DNA of 64,000 bases from Candidatus Zixiibacteriota bacterium. GTDB taxonomy: Bacteria; Zixibacteria; MSB-5A5; GN15; FEB-12. Position 1 is the stretch's first letter, and each line of letters opens with the position of its first letter. The stretch covers positions 156,717 to 220,716 of the forward strand of contig JANQPI010000035.1 of NCBI GenBank assembly GCA_028289585.1. Direction: 5' to 3'. A program made the translations under genes and the position numbers. Shown here in pieces: positions 54,216 to 62,848 of this stretch. Under the pieces are notes generated by a model. That model was not told where the DNA came from. It saw nothing but the letters and a program-made list of their open reading frames with translations, and made no database searches.

Positions 54216-55451
54216 CTAGAATTGGAGACCGGACGCGATCGCGACGGTCGTTCCCTTACTTTCGTAACCATCGAAGGAGGCGCCGCTGGCAGCGGCGACG
54301 TCGAGATAGAAGCCGAGGAGATGTAGGCCGAGCCCGTAGGTGAACCGGCTGCCCTGGCGTCCGCCGAGTGAGTAACCGACGCGCAGGGGAAGGATCCCGA
54401 GTCCACGCCATTCGACTCCGGCGCCGACCTGCGGTTGGGTAACGGCACTGAAGCGGCCGTTGAGTCCTTGACGCCAGTCGACCGCCCAGCGAAACACGCC
54501 GTCAACATCGGCAAGCCCGAGGACCATCGTCCGTGGTAGCGCGGTTGAGAATGATGCGATCGACGAGTCGTAATCGTTCGATACGATCTGATCATCTTCG
54601 GCGTTATCAGCCGTCAGCGTGTCGAAGGCGAATTCATAGCCGTACTCAGTCGGATCACCCGACCAGGAGATACCACCGAGGAAATTTTCAACGGTCAGTG
54701 AGAGAGCGTGCGACTGGTTCAGTTTGTAGGCGCCGCCAACCGATACTGCCCATCCAGAACCGCCCGTTGCCGTGCGTAGCGCAACGCTACCAGCTCCAGC
54801 AAATCCGAATGTGTCAGTTGTTGCCATTCCGTTGAGAGAGATGATTTCCTCGACGGCGATTCCACGCAGGTAACTCGCCGTGATACCAACCGTCAGTTCC
54901 CGATTGCCGTGGTAGTACAGGGGGAAGGCGGTAGAGAACCCGGCTGCGGCGTAGCTGATCCCTTCGACATGTGTTCCGGAAAGGGAGATCGTATCGCCGA
55001 ACGCATTGCCATAGAGAAACAGCTCGAACAGATCACGGCTGAGCGTGACATCCGCTCCGGCGTGACCGGAAAACGTTAGTGCTGCGGATCCGAAGCCAAA
55101 CGAGAGAGCTGATGCACGAACTTCAGCGGTCACGTCGAGACCTTCCTGGGGAATACGTCCCAGCAGGTACTCTTTGTCCGCATCATTGAGTGTTGCGCCG
55201 GTGTATGTGTTGTAGTCATTGAGCGAGAACGCATTGTTGGCAAGGCGAGCGTCAAAGCCGATCAATTCGACTCCGCTCGTCCGACGGTCGCGAAGCGCTA
55301 AGAGCGCCGGATTGCTAAGAGCAGCCGTTGGTCCGCTGGCCGCCGCACTTCCCGCGCCACCCATCGCCATTCGTCGTGCCGACGAAGCTTCGACCGATCC
55401 CGTGCCGAGGAGTGACACGGCGAGTAGGAATAGGAAAATCCGTTTCAGCAT
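54216..55451 (-). CDS. Outer-membrane protein, DUF5723/PorV-like
   Basis: A 411-residue protein with a signal peptide (MLKRIFLFLLAVSLLGTGSVEAS). The start of the mature part, ARRMAMGGAGSAAASGPTAALSNPALLAL, is the MGGAG...A..NPA signature of PorV, TraF and DUF5723-like FadL-fold barrels of FCB bacteria. The rest has barrel-like strands. In type IX systems PorV brings cargo to the attachment machine; here its adjacency to a protease with a sorting domain suggests a similar role (inference). Confidence 0.78.
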   Translation of the reverse strand: MLKRIFLFLLAVSLLGTGSVEASSARRMAMGGAGSAAASGPTAALSNPALLALRDRRTSGVELIGFDARLANNAFSLNDYNTYTGATLNDADKEYLLGRIPQEGLDVTAEVRASALSFGFGSAALTFSGHAGADVTLSRDLFELFLYGNAFGDTISLSGTHVEGISYAAAGFSTAFPLYYHGNRELTVGITASYLRGIAVEEIISLNGMATTDTFGFAGAGSVALRTATGGSGWAVSVGGAYKLNQSHALSLTVENFLGGISWSGDPTEYGYEFAFDTLTADNAEDDQIVSNDYDSSIASFSTALPRTMVLGLADVDGVFRWAVDWRQGLNGRFSAVTQPQVGAGVEWRGLGILPLRVGYSLGGRQGSRFTYGLGLHLLGFYLDVAAASGASFDGYESKGTTVAIASGLQF

Positions 55452-55466
55452 GAGGTCAGCCCTTCC

Positions 55467-57515
55467 CTAGAACTCACCGTCGAAGCGATACTCGACTTCG
55501 ACACGAGCCCTCACGGTGACGTAGTTGGACGCCGTCAGTCGAACGACCTGTCCATTCGTATCATGGAGCCAGAGTTCGGTGGCGATATAGAGTGGATCGT
55601 TTTCGAGAATTCTGATGTCGGTCGAATCGAGTGCGATTGAGCCGGTATTCGATGTTGTTACGCCGGTGGTGAGGCCAATGGCATCGGTTGGCGCGGCGTC
55701 GACCTCGATCGGGCCGACGACGAGTTGCGGTGCTGATTCGACGGTAGCGGAATCACCGCCCAGTCGAATTGAAACGCGTGCGCCGATCGGTAAGTGACTG
55801 ATAACGTCGTAGATAAGAGCAGCGCTGACGACATGATCGGTGACGATGTCGATGTCATCCTGATCGATCTCTTCAGATTCGATGTCGAGATCGACCTGCG
55901 ATTCGTTGATCGTGACCGCGAGTGGTGCGGCAATGTCGATTGAGGCTAACACAAAGTCGCCGTCGTGAATCGTACCTACGCTGACACCGTCGCCGAAGCG
56001 AGCCCAGCCCGAATAGGTGACGGTCTGAGGGAGCGGTGACAGAAAGTCGGCAACCGTAGAGTCGGTAATCAGCGTTAGGGTCGACTGACCACCGCTGGCT
56101 GGATCGATGAATTCATTGATCGTGAACGATTTCCCGTTGCTGCCGAGAAGCGTCAAGAAGACCTGCCCACCGAGCTGGACGCCGTTCTCAATCGAAATCG
56201 ACAGTACTGCTTCATTCAACGTGATCGCGTCGAAGCCGGTGGGAATGTCGAGATCCTCGGTATCCGGATCGATCGTTGCCTCGGTCGAGCCAAAGATCCC
56301 CGTAACACTGGCGAACTGGAGACCGGAGATGTCAGCCGTTACCGAAACTTGGTCCGAACTGGTAATCATTACCTGCTGCGGAGCAGTCCCCGAGGTCATC
56401 ACGCGGGCGTCAACGGCGACGGCTTGCGGAATAACCGAATCGCTGGGGCGCAACCGGTGATTTGCCAGCGGCAGAACGATCGTTTCGAAACTCATCGGCG
56501 CCACGGCCTGCTGAACTGTTAGAGGCTGGTTGCTCGGAGTGCGAATGTCGTCGACCGTAAAGGTCAACGTCGAGGCGAGATTCGTTCCGTTGGAGATTGT
56601 CAACTGGAGTTCGCCGCCGGAAATCTCGGCGCTGTAGATCGGCTCGGTTTCATCAACGCTGAATGATGTCCCAAACGTCCGATCCTGCGCCGGCACCTCG
56701 GCTACCGCCGACGATACCGTAAGCGTTGGGCCAAACTGCACACGCGTTGAGATGTCCTTGTCAGAGGCCGTAAGGATTATGCCGCCCGGCGTATAGCAGT
56801 CGATCTCGGCCATCAGGCGATTCGTTATCGTTGATCCATCGAGCGTGATCAGTACCGAATCGGTCGCACCGTTTGGGAGCCCCGATGCGAACGGTGCCGT
56901 ACCAATCTGTCCACCGCCAACCGACGAGAGGGTGAGCACCGCTGTGTCACAATCGATTCCGAGGTTGTTGGTTACCGCGACCCAGAGTTGACCGGAAGCG
57001 ATCGTTGCTTGTGAGAATTCGGTAATCGACGGAAGGTTGTTGATGACAACAAACGACATCGGTGGTACCGGTCCCGGCGTAACTACCGAAAGCGGGCCGA
57101 TCTGGTTGAGTGCAAGGGTTACCGGAGCAACAACCGGGGGATCGATCGCAACCGTTCCCAGCATCTCGGAAAACGAGGTCTGCAGATTCGGTGTCGACAG
57201 GTTCTCGGCGTCGAGCGCTACCGAATCGAGTTCCGCGGAATACTCGTAGGTTACCAGATCGTTCGAATCGAGGAACAGACCCTCGGCGTCGATCTTGTCG
57301 ATCAGTTCCGCCATGTCGTAGGTGCGATTGACGACCGGTACGACCAGATCCGTTGTCCAGGTCGGTGATTCCGGCTTGCGGATTTCGCAGCCGATAAATG
57401 TCAGCAACAGAATGACGAGCAGGAGCGCGAGCAACACCCGCGAGGTCAATACAAAGAGGCGGGGGCCGAAGAGCGGCTCCGATGTTCCTCGTCGATCGCG
57501 TTTCGATTTTGGCAT
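55467..57515 (-). CDS. Large beta-rich lipoprotein
   Basis: A 682-residue protein. The start at 57515 has GGGAAGTGGGAA upstream; the N-terminus has a basic region and membrane segment LLALLLVILLLTFIGC with lipobox FIGC. Mature part starts EIRKPESPTWTTDLVVPVVNRTYDMAELI, which resembles the N-terminal motif of FCB lipoproteins with repeated beta domains. The rest is low-complexity beta-sandwich repeats. Function unknown. First gene of the three-gene unit, 15 bases before the barrel gene. Confidence 0.75.
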   Translation of the reverse strand: MPKSKRDRRGTSEPLFGPRLFVLTSRVLLALLLVILLLTFIGCEIRKPESPTWTTDLVVPVVNRTYDMAELIDKIDAEGLFLDSNDLVTYEYSAELDSVALDAENLSTPNLQTSFSEMLGTVAIDPPVVAPVTLALNQIGPLSVVTPGPVPPMSFVVINNLPSITEFSQATIASGQLWVAVTNNLGIDCDTAVLTLSSVGGGQIGTAPFASGLPNGATDSVLITLDGSTITNRLMAEIDCYTPGGIILTASDKDISTRVQFGPTLTVSSAVAEVPAQDRTFGTSFSVDETEPIYSAEISGGELQLTISNGTNLASTLTFTVDDIRTPSNQPLTVQQAVAPMSFETIVLPLANHRLRPSDSVIPQAVAVDARVMTSGTAPQQVMITSSDQVSVTADISGLQFASVTGIFGSTEATIDPDTEDLDIPTGFDAITLNEAVLSISIENGVQLGGQVFLTLLGSNGKSFTINEFIDPASGGQSTLTLITDSTVADFLSPLPQTVTYSGWARFGDGVSVGTIHDGDFVLASIDIAAPLAVTINESQVDLDIESEEIDQDDIDIVTDHVVSAALIYDVISHLPIGARVSIRLGGDSATVESAPQLVVGPIEVDAAPTDAIGLTTGVTTSNTGSIALDSTDIRILENDPLYIATELWLHDTNGQVVRLTASNYVTVRARVEVEYRFDGEF

Positions 57516-57740
57516 TGTTTCCCACTTCCCGCACCCCGGCCCCATGCCGGTTTGCCTGTTTCATGGGGCATAGGGCAAGCCGGGTGCCGCGTCGCCAGGC
57601 CGTCAAAAGCCATTCTGCCACAACGCCTTAGCAGGTCGTGGGCGGTGTCCGGGGCTCGATCTGACGGGGAAAGGCGGGAGATTGGGGGAGAAATCCCATA
57701 TATTGCGGCGCTTTGGCACCGTACTCGGGAGGAGGTACTT

Positions 57741-58688
57741 ATGGCTCGCGGTCCGTCGAAGTTCGACCGTCTCGTCCACCTACTGAACCTACTGCGATCA
57801 CGACGCCAGTTAACAGCCCCGCGCTTGGTCGAGGAACTCGGAGTCCACGTTCGTTCGATTTATCGCTACGTTCAATCGCTCTCGGAGATGGGTGTCCCGG
57901 TTTACTATGATCGCGGTTACAAGGTCGCGACCGATGCATTTCTGCCGCCTCTGAACTTCACCGCCGATGAGTACAACGTGTTGCGGTTGCTGCTGAGCGC
58001 CTCGGTTGTCGCGCGGCATCCGACCTACCGGGATCTGGCCGGGCAGATCACCGCCAAGATCGACGCTGCTGCCTCGGAGCAGGCAACCGGCAGTGCTCCG
58101 ACGACCTATCTCGATTCGCCAACGAGCTACCGACCGGAAACGGTCAGCCGCTGGTACCGCGACCTTGAGCACGCGACTGCTGAGCAGCTGGTGGTAACGC
58201 TCGATTACGAGTCAATCTCGACCGGACAAACCACGCGGGAAGTCGAACCACATTTCATCGTCTTCCGCGGCCGGTCGTTCTATCTCGTCGCCTATTGTCG
58301 TTGGCGGGAGGACTTCCGGACGTTCCGTATTGATCGCGTTCGCGGCTTATCGATTACCGAGCGGATGTTTCAGCGCCGTTCGGGCGTATCTCCCGAGACG
58401 TATTTCGAGGGCGCCTGGGGCGTCGCAACTGGGCAATCGGTCGAGGTTGTGGTGCGTTTTACCGGAATCGCTGCCCGGATTGTCCGTCTCGGCCACTACC
58501 ACGAGCGCCAGCAGATTGAGGACGAGGGCGACGGTGCGATTCGCTACTCGGTGACCGTCAACGGAACAACCGAGATCACCCGGTGGATCATGGGCTTTGG
58601 CCCCGAGGCCGAGGTGATTGCTCCTGAGGACCTGCGGCAGGCGGTACGATCATCGGTCGTGGCGATGGCCGCCCGCTATGTCGATTGA
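57741..58688 (+). CDS. WYL-domain transcriptional regulator
   Basis: A 315-residue regulator. ATG 57741 has GGGAGGAGGT 4 bases upstream; the ORF extends to 57552 only as spurious sequence. N-terminal winged HTH (HTH_11, about 5-60: LVHLLNLLRSRRQLTAPRLVEELGVHVRSIYRYV), then a WYL domain (about 140-250) that often binds nucleotides or ligands. It lies directly upstream of the microcompartment genes and may control them. Confidence 0.92.
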   Translation: MARGPSKFDRLVHLLNLLRSRRQLTAPRLVEELGVHVRSIYRYVQSLSEMGVPVYYDRGYKVATDAFLPPLNFTADEYNVLRLLLSASVVARHPTYRDLAGQITAKIDAAASEQATGSAPTTYLDSPTSYRPETVSRWYRDLEHATAEQLVVTLDYESISTGQTTREVEPHFIVFRGRSFYLVAYCRWREDFRTFRIDRVRGLSITERMFQRRSGVSPETYFEGAWGVATGQSVEVVVRFTGIAARIVRLGHYHERQQIEDEGDGAIRYSVTVNGTTEITRWIMGFGPEAEVIAPEDLRQAVRSSVVAMAARYVD

Positions 58689-58696
58689 GTCGCCGT

Positions 58697-58721
58697 AAGC
58701 CGTTCTGCGACGGCTTGTTTT
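58697..58721 (+). terminator. Rho-independent terminator after the WYL gene
   Basis: AAGCCGT (58697-58703) and ACGGCTT (58710-58716), 6-base loop, then GTTTTAG. It separates the WYL regulator from the microcompartment promoter. Confidence 0.7.
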
Positions 58722-58724
58722 AGT

Positions 58725-58754
58725 TTGACAGAAATTGAACCAGCGGGCTACTCT
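58725..58754 (+). promoter_or_regulatory. Promoter of the microcompartment genes
   Basis: TTGACA (58725-58730), 18-base spacer, TACTCT (58749-58754); start near 58761, about 34 bases before the shell-protein ATG. It begins 4 bases after the WYL terminator. Confidence 0.6.
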
Positions 58755-58794
58755 GGTGCGAAATTGAGATCGATCTCTATCTACGAGGATTCGA

Positions 58795-59076
58795 ATGGAA
58801 GCACTCGGACTTATTGAAACCAAGGGGCTCGTTGCCCTCATCGAGGCATCGGATGCCATGGTCAAGGCAGCCAAAGTACAGTTGGTCGGCTACGAGAAGA
58901 TCGGTGGTGGTTTTGTCACCGCGATTGTCCGTGGCGACGTTGCCGCCTGTAAGGCAGCAACCGATGCCGGAGCGTCGGCTGCGCAGAAGATTGGCGAGCT
59001 TGTCTCCGTCCATGTCATCCCGCGCCCGCACGCCAACGTCGACGATATCTTCCCAACTCGCCTGCCGCAGGGCTAG
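58795..59076 (+). CDS. BMC-H shell protein (EutM/PduA-like)
   Basis: A 93-residue bacterial microcompartment hexamer subunit with a single BMC domain. Signature: [56 protein letters not shown], with pore-loop KIGGG and the usual C-terminal [14 protein letters not shown]. It should tile into a protein shell enclosing an aldehyde-producing pathway. Its gene precedes an aldehyde dehydrogenase; no other shell proteins (BMC-T, BMC-P vertex) are visible in the window. Confidence 0.95.
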   Translation: MEALGLIETKGLVALIEASDAMVKAAKVQLVGYEKIGGGFVTAIVRGDVAACKAATDAGASAAQKIGELVSVHVIPRPHANVDDIFPTRLPQG

Positions 59077-59083
59077 GCCGATC

Positions 59084-59099
59084 GACTCCGCTCGGAGTC
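59084..59099 (+). repeat. Intercistronic hairpin
   Basis: GACTCC-GCTC-GGAGTC (59084-59089 with 59094-59099), between shell and dehydrogenase genes. It may stabilise the shell-protein mRNA or attenuate read-through. Confidence 0.5.
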
Positions 59100-59123
59100 T
59101 AGCGAAACGAGTAGCCTGGGGTT

Positions 59124-60650
59124 ATGGCGGAACTTGATGCACAGTCAGTGACGGATATTGTCCGTCGCGTTGTCGCCGAAATTCAGAATGGTGGCAGCAG
59201 CACGAGTGGTACGGCCACGAATGTCGCAGCTACGGTAGTTGTGGAAGAGCCGTCTCTCGCCTCAGGACCCGCGTCGCCACTGCCGCAGGCCGGACCACGT
59301 CCGGTCGCCGCTCAGGCAGAATCGAATCTCTTTACGTCACTCGATCAGGCGGTTGAGGCTGCCCGCAACGCCCAGCGATTGTGGATTGCGCTGCCATTGG
59401 AAAAGCGCAAAGAAGCGATCGCCAATATCCGTCAGCACGCTCTCCAGAACGCGCAGCGGCTCGGGCAGATGGCGGTCCATGAAACTGGCCTGGGCAAGAT
59501 GCCGGACAAGATGAACAAGATTATCCTCATTGCCGAGAAAACGCCCGGCATCGAGGATGTCGTTCCGTGTGCTTACTCCGGTGACCATGGCCTGACGCTT
59601 ATCGAACCGGCGCCGTGGGGAGTGATGGGGATCATTACACCCTCGACCAATCCGGCCGAGACGGTGCTCAACAATGCCCTTTCCGGAATCGCTGCCGGTA
59701 ATGGCTGTGTCTTCAATCCGCATCCGAGCGCCAAGCAGGTCTCGGCGGAGATGGCGAAGATCATCAACCACGCGATCACCCAGGTCGGTGGTCCGGACCA
59801 GCTTGTCACCTGCATGCAGAATCCGACGATAGAATCGGCACAGGCGCTGATGACTCACAAGCATATCGACCTCGTGCTGGTGACCGGGGGCGGGGGCGTC
59901 GTTAAGCAGGCGATGGCGTCCGGCAAACGGGCGATCTGTGCCGGACCAGGTAACCCGCCGGTGCTCGTCGATGAAACCGCGATTCTCTCTCAGGCCGGGC
60001 GGGATATCGTCCAGGGAGCATCGTTCGATAACAACGTGCTCTGCACCGACGAGAAAGAGATCTTCGTTGTCGACAAAGTCGCCCACAAGCTCAAGCATGA
60101 GATGAAGGCGCACGGTGCGTACGAACTCGAAGGTGTCGCGATCGATCGCTTGACCAAGTTGCTCGTCGAGTCGGATCCGAATCCGACTGGGTATCGCCAC
60201 GTGCGGATCAACCGTAACTTCGTCGGCAAGTCACCCGAGCATATTCTCAAGCAGATCGATATCGCCCCGCCGCCGGGCACCAAACTCGTCTTCTTCGAGG
60301 CGGCGTGGGATCATCCCCTCGTCATGGCCGAGCAGTTGATGCCGGTTATCCCGTTTATCCGGGTGAAGAATGTCGAGGAGGGGATGGAGAAGGCGGTCTT
60401 AGTCGAGCACGGGTTCAAGCATACGTTCGTGATGCACTCGACGTCGATTGTCAATCTCTCGCAGATGGCGCAGCTCTGCCGCTCGAACATCTTCGTTAAG
60501 AACGGCTTCAACATGGCCGGGTTGGGCTATGATGGTGAGGGGTTTGCGTCGATGTCGATTGCCGGCACGACCGGGGAGGGCGTGACGAAAGCAAGTACGT
60601 TTACCCGCCCCCGCCGCTGCACGCTGGTTGACTATTTCCGGATAATCTGA
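59124..60650 (+). CDS. CoA-acylating aldehyde dehydrogenase (EutE/PduP-like)
   Basis: A 508-residue enzyme converting aldehydes to acyl-CoA with NAD. Residues 1-20 (MAELDAQSVTDIVRRVVAEI) form an amphipathic helix like encapsulation peptides that dock enzymes inside microcompartments, followed by a linker. The catalytic Cys307 is in NNVLCTDEKEI; the Rossmann NAD site is SAKQVSAEMAKIIN with GAGNPPVLV-like loop. Substrate (acetaldehyde, propionaldehyde or other) is not decidable. The companion diol dehydratase, lyase or kinase is not seen within the window. Confidence 0.93.
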   Translation: MAELDAQSVTDIVRRVVAEIQNGGSSTSGTATNVAATVVVEEPSLASGPASPLPQAGPRPVAAQAESNLFTSLDQAVEAARNAQRLWIALPLEKRKEAIANIRQHALQNAQRLGQMAVHETGLGKMPDKMNKIILIAEKTPGIEDVVPCAYSGDHGLTLIEPAPWGVMGIITPSTNPAETVLNNALSGIAAGNGCVFNPHPSAKQVSAEMAKIINHAITQVGGPDQLVTCMQNPTIESAQALMTHKHIDLVLVTGGGGVVKQAMASGKRAICAGPGNPPVLVDETAILSQAGRDIVQGASFDNNVLCTDEKEIFVVDKVAHKLKHEMKAHGAYELEGVAIDRLTKLLVESDPNPTGYRHVRINRNFVGKSPEHILKQIDIAPPPGTKLVFFEAAWDHPLVMAEQLMPVIPFIRVKNVEEGMEKAVLVEHGFKHTFVMHSTSIVNLSQMAQLCRSNIFVKNGFNMAGLGYDGEGFASMSIAGTTGEGVTKASTFTRPRRCTLVDYFRII

Positions 60651-60685
60651 GCTTCGCCCATCAGCGGTGATTTTCTCTTCGTTCT

Positions 60686-60712
60686 GTGGGCGGCGGGTGT
60701 TCCCACCTGTCC
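60686..60712 (+). repeat. REP-like palindrome R1
   Basis: Starts GTGGGCGG with a folded arm GCGGGTG/CACCTGT; the 5' GTGG fits the GTRG head of REP elements used by RAYT transposases. Diverged copy next to the RAYT fragment. Confidence 0.7.
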
Positions 60713-60735
60713 CTTCTTCGTTAGAGTAACAAGGC

Positions 60736-60801
60736 ATGCTGGTCCGCAAGCGTCTCAACATCCGGGGTCCAGCCGCCGCATTCATCACCACTACTCTAAG
60801 C
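60736..60801 (+). pseudogene. Fragment of a REP-associated tyrosine transposase
   Basis: Encodes MLVRKRLNIRGPAAAFITTT, near identical to the first residues of the intact RAYT at 61735 (MVIRKRLDLQGPAAAFITAT); similarity then stops. The frame stays open to 60927 but does not resemble the family. No catalytic residues are left. It lies behind REP copy R1, so it looks like the left remnant of a second REP/RAYT unit. Confidence 0.75.
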
Positions 60802-60941
60802 CAACCTGGCCCATCGATAAACCGACTCATTCGGCCCACGTGGCGGGGGTTCGCAATCGCTAACAACCCTTGTCCGCTCTTGGTGAAGAGACCGGCTGGT
60901 CTTGCAAAACTGCACGCGTTGACCTAAACTGGCATTAGGCG

Positions 60942-61679
60942 ATGTCTATTCCGACTAGTGAGGACTGTCTCATGCCAGAGAAGTGTGTTCCAAATCATGC
61001 CGTCAAGGTTCGCAATAGTAGATCTGAAACTACAGGTAAACTCGTTCGACCATCTAAGAGCATAAATCCATCTGCCAGTTTCGTTTGCCTAGTAGTGGTG
61101 GCAATTGCGTTTGTTTCATGTGCAGGAACCTCATTGACTTCGATCAAAAGAGCGGACTTCGGGTCACCCAAAGAGGGAAACCTCATTATCTTCGCCGAGT
61201 TTCACCATCTCGATGAGCGTCTCCATATGGAGCACTCGATTGTCGAAGGGTTGAGTGCAAGAACAATGGGATGCAAATTCTATCCAGCGTCAAGTCTGCT
61301 TATGCCAGGTGACGACTTCTCTGACGAAGAGATCGACAACTTACTGATGTCGCGAAAGATTGACTACGTCTTATGGGTTCGGCCAACGATCAGAGGGCAG
61401 GAAACGACAACAGAGATCAGCAGAGTTAGTGAGCAAAGGGTGAGGGATATCTTTGGATCATATAGCTCGGTAACAGTAACCGATAGTTATCAATTGAGTA
61501 AACCGTGGGCTCACTGGGAAGTGCTAATGATTGCCGCTGGTACAAGCAAAGTCGTTTGGTACGCTACTGCGCGCAGCGGAGGAAGTATACTCACGTCTCA
61601 AATGGCTTTGGCTAAGTCCGCAAGCGATGAAATCATTAAGTCATTGATGAATGACAGGATTTTTCGCGTTGCACGATGA
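60942..61679 (+). CDS. Putative lipoprotein between two RAYT elements
   Basis: A 245-residue protein with noticeably AT-richer sequence than its neighbours. A hydrophobic segment with lipobox (LVVVAIAFVSC, Cys about residue 60) is preceded by an unusually long N-terminal region; the start may be wrong. The mature part (EGNLIIFAEFHHLDERLHM, KIDYVLWVRPTIRGQETTTEI) matches no family I know. Possibly acquired with the REP/RAYT unit (inference). Confidence 0.6.
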   Translation: MSIPTSEDCLMPEKCVPNHAVKVRNSRSETTGKLVRPSKSINPSASFVCLVVVAIAFVSCAGTSLTSIKRADFGSPKEGNLIIFAEFHHLDERLHMEHSIVEGLSARTMGCKFYPASSLLMPGDDFSDEEIDNLLMSRKIDYVLWVRPTIRGQETTTEISRVSEQRVRDIFGSYSSVTVTDSYQLSKPWAHWEVLMIAAGTSKVVWYATARSGGSILTSQMALAKSASDEIIKSLMNDRIFRVAR

Positions 61680-61684
61680 GCCCC

Positions 61685-61711
61685 GTGGGCGACAGGTGTC
61701 CTCACCTGCCC
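61685..61711 (+). repeat. REP-like palindrome R2
   Basis: GTGGGCGACAGGTGTCCTCACCTGCCC pattern: head GTGGGCG, then stem CAGGTG/CACCTG. Ends 23 bases before the RAYT ATG, in plus orientation. Confidence 0.85.
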
Positions 61712-61734
61712 CATAACTGTCACGGTGACACGAG

Positions 61735-62268
61735 ATGGTAATACGTAAGCGTCTCGATCTCCAGGGACCAGCCGCTGCATTCATCACCGCCACTCTTCAT
61801 AACTTCGTCCGCCTCTTCGAGGATGAATCACGAGCAAACCAGATGACTGAGCAGATAGGAGAGACATCGAGTCACTATCGCGCAAGCATCCTGGCTTGGA
61901 TAGTGATGCCGTCGCACATTCATCTGCTTCTCGGCTTCCCGGCAATCGAACGAATGTCTGACTTTGTACGTGATCTCAAACAGCTGTCGGCACGCAGAAT
62001 TTCGCCTGTATTAGATGCATCGACACGGAACGACTTCGGACTCCCTCCATCAGGATCGATCTGGCAACCCCGTTTCGACGACCTGATCGTTACGTCCGAC
62101 AGACAGCTTCGCGTCAAGATGAACTATATCCACGAGAATCCGGTACGGGTGGGATTGGTATCGTTACCGACTGATTACCGTTTTTCAAGTGCTGTGGACT
62201 GGATGAGCGGTCATGCGGGTCTGTTACCAGTTGACAAGAATTGGGAATGGCTGGATAGGGAGGAGTAA
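61735..62268 (+). CDS. REP-associated tyrosine transposase (RAYT)
   Basis: A 177-residue Y1-type (IS200-like) single-stranded-DNA transposase. Family landmarks: HUH pair in MPSHIHLLLGF, and the nucleophile Tyr in VKMNYIHENPVRVGLV, the strongly conserved RAYT signature. N-terminus starts VIRKRLDLQGPAAAFITATLHNF. It lies between inverted REP copies R2 and R3, the standard REP-RAYT arrangement. Apparently intact. Confidence 0.93.
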   Translation: MVIRKRLDLQGPAAAFITATLHNFVRLFEDESRANQMTEQIGETSSHYRASILAWIVMPSHIHLLLGFPAIERMSDFVRDLKQLSARRISPVLDASTRNDFGLPPSGSIWQPRFDDLIVTSDRQLRVKMNYIHENPVRVGLVSLPTDYRFSSAVDWMSGHAGLLPVDKNWEWLDREE

Positions 62269-62271
62269 GAC

Positions 62272-62297
62272 GGCAGGTGAGGACACCTGCCGCCCAC
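62272..62297 (-). repeat. REP-like palindrome R3 (inverted)
   Basis: Reverse-complement copy of R2 ending in CGCCCAC (GTGG head on minus strand), stem CAGGTG/CACCTG. Starts 3 bases after the RAYT stop and forms an inverted pair with R2. Confidence 0.85.
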
Positions 62298-62332
62298 AGG
62301 ATGGCTAATCCAGTTCTTGTGCGGTGCAGACA

Positions 62333-62354
62333 GGCAGGTGAGGACGCCTGCCGG
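62333..62354 (-). repeat. REP-like palindrome R4 (headless)
   Basis: GGCAGGTGAGGACGCCTGCC core as in R3, same orientation, but without the GCCCAC head. Confidence 0.75.
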
Positions 62355-62369
62355 TTACGTTACTCGAAC

Positions 62370-62390
62370 GGCTAACTTCTGACGTTAGCC
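62370..62390 (-). terminator. Weak terminator-like hairpin
   Basis: GGCTAAC (62370-62376) and GTTAGCC (62384-62390), 7-base loop, just past the stop of the last paralog gene; no T-run, so a weak candidate. Confidence 0.4.
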
Positions 62391-62393
62391 TGC

Positions 62394-62837
62394 CTACCGA
62401 AAGACAACCGGTTCGGGGGCAGGGGGACGTGGCGCGTGGGGTTTCTTGGGAGCATCCATAAACGCCACAATCGGCTGCGCAAACCATGCCGTTAACGGGA
62501 AGCCACACAGCACGCCCCAGACTTCGTCGTAACCTGCCTCTCTGATCGTATCGAGCCAGAGCAGGAAATTGATCACGAGATTCACGAACGGGATAAAGAG
62601 CAGGACGATCCACCAGAGCGGGCGCTTCGCCGTCATCGTCAACAGGATCATGTTGAGAATCGGTACCCATGCCCACCAGGCGTTTTCTTCCTCGCCCGCT
62701 TTGATCGCAATGCGGTAGTGGACGTAGCTGTAGAACGCCCACATGACGAGTGAGAAGATGATGATTCCCCAGATGAGCAGTGCGAGAAACGCCTCGACCT
62801 CAGGATCAAGCGGCTGGTAGTAGGGATCGTCGTACAT
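62394..62837 (-). CDS. DUF5684-like membrane protein, paralog 3
   Basis: A 147-residue protein with four membrane segments. Core motifs WWAWVPILNMILL and RPLWWIVLLFIPFVNLVINF are shared with the two upstream paralogs and resemble DUF5684. After the membrane part comes a Pro-rich tail ending PEPVVFR. It lies 11 bases after paralog 2. Function unknown. Confidence 0.8.
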   Translation of the reverse strand: MYDDPYYQPLDPEVEAFLALLIWGIIIFSLVMWAFYSYVHYRIAIKAGEEENAWWAWVPILNMILLTMTAKRPLWWIVLLFIPFVNLVINFLLWLDTIREAGYDEVWGVLCGFPLTAWFAQPIVAFMDAPKKPHAPRPPAPEPVVFR

Positions 62838-62848
62838 CGTAGACCTCG

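Noticed and set aside
59337-60200. 287-residue ORF opposite the aldehyde dehydrogenase
   Set aside because: Antisense shadow; the plus-strand gene has full catalytic motifs.
60686-62354. CRISPR array
   Set aside because: The repeats are few, irregularly spaced, in both orientations, and flank a transposase; they fit REP elements.
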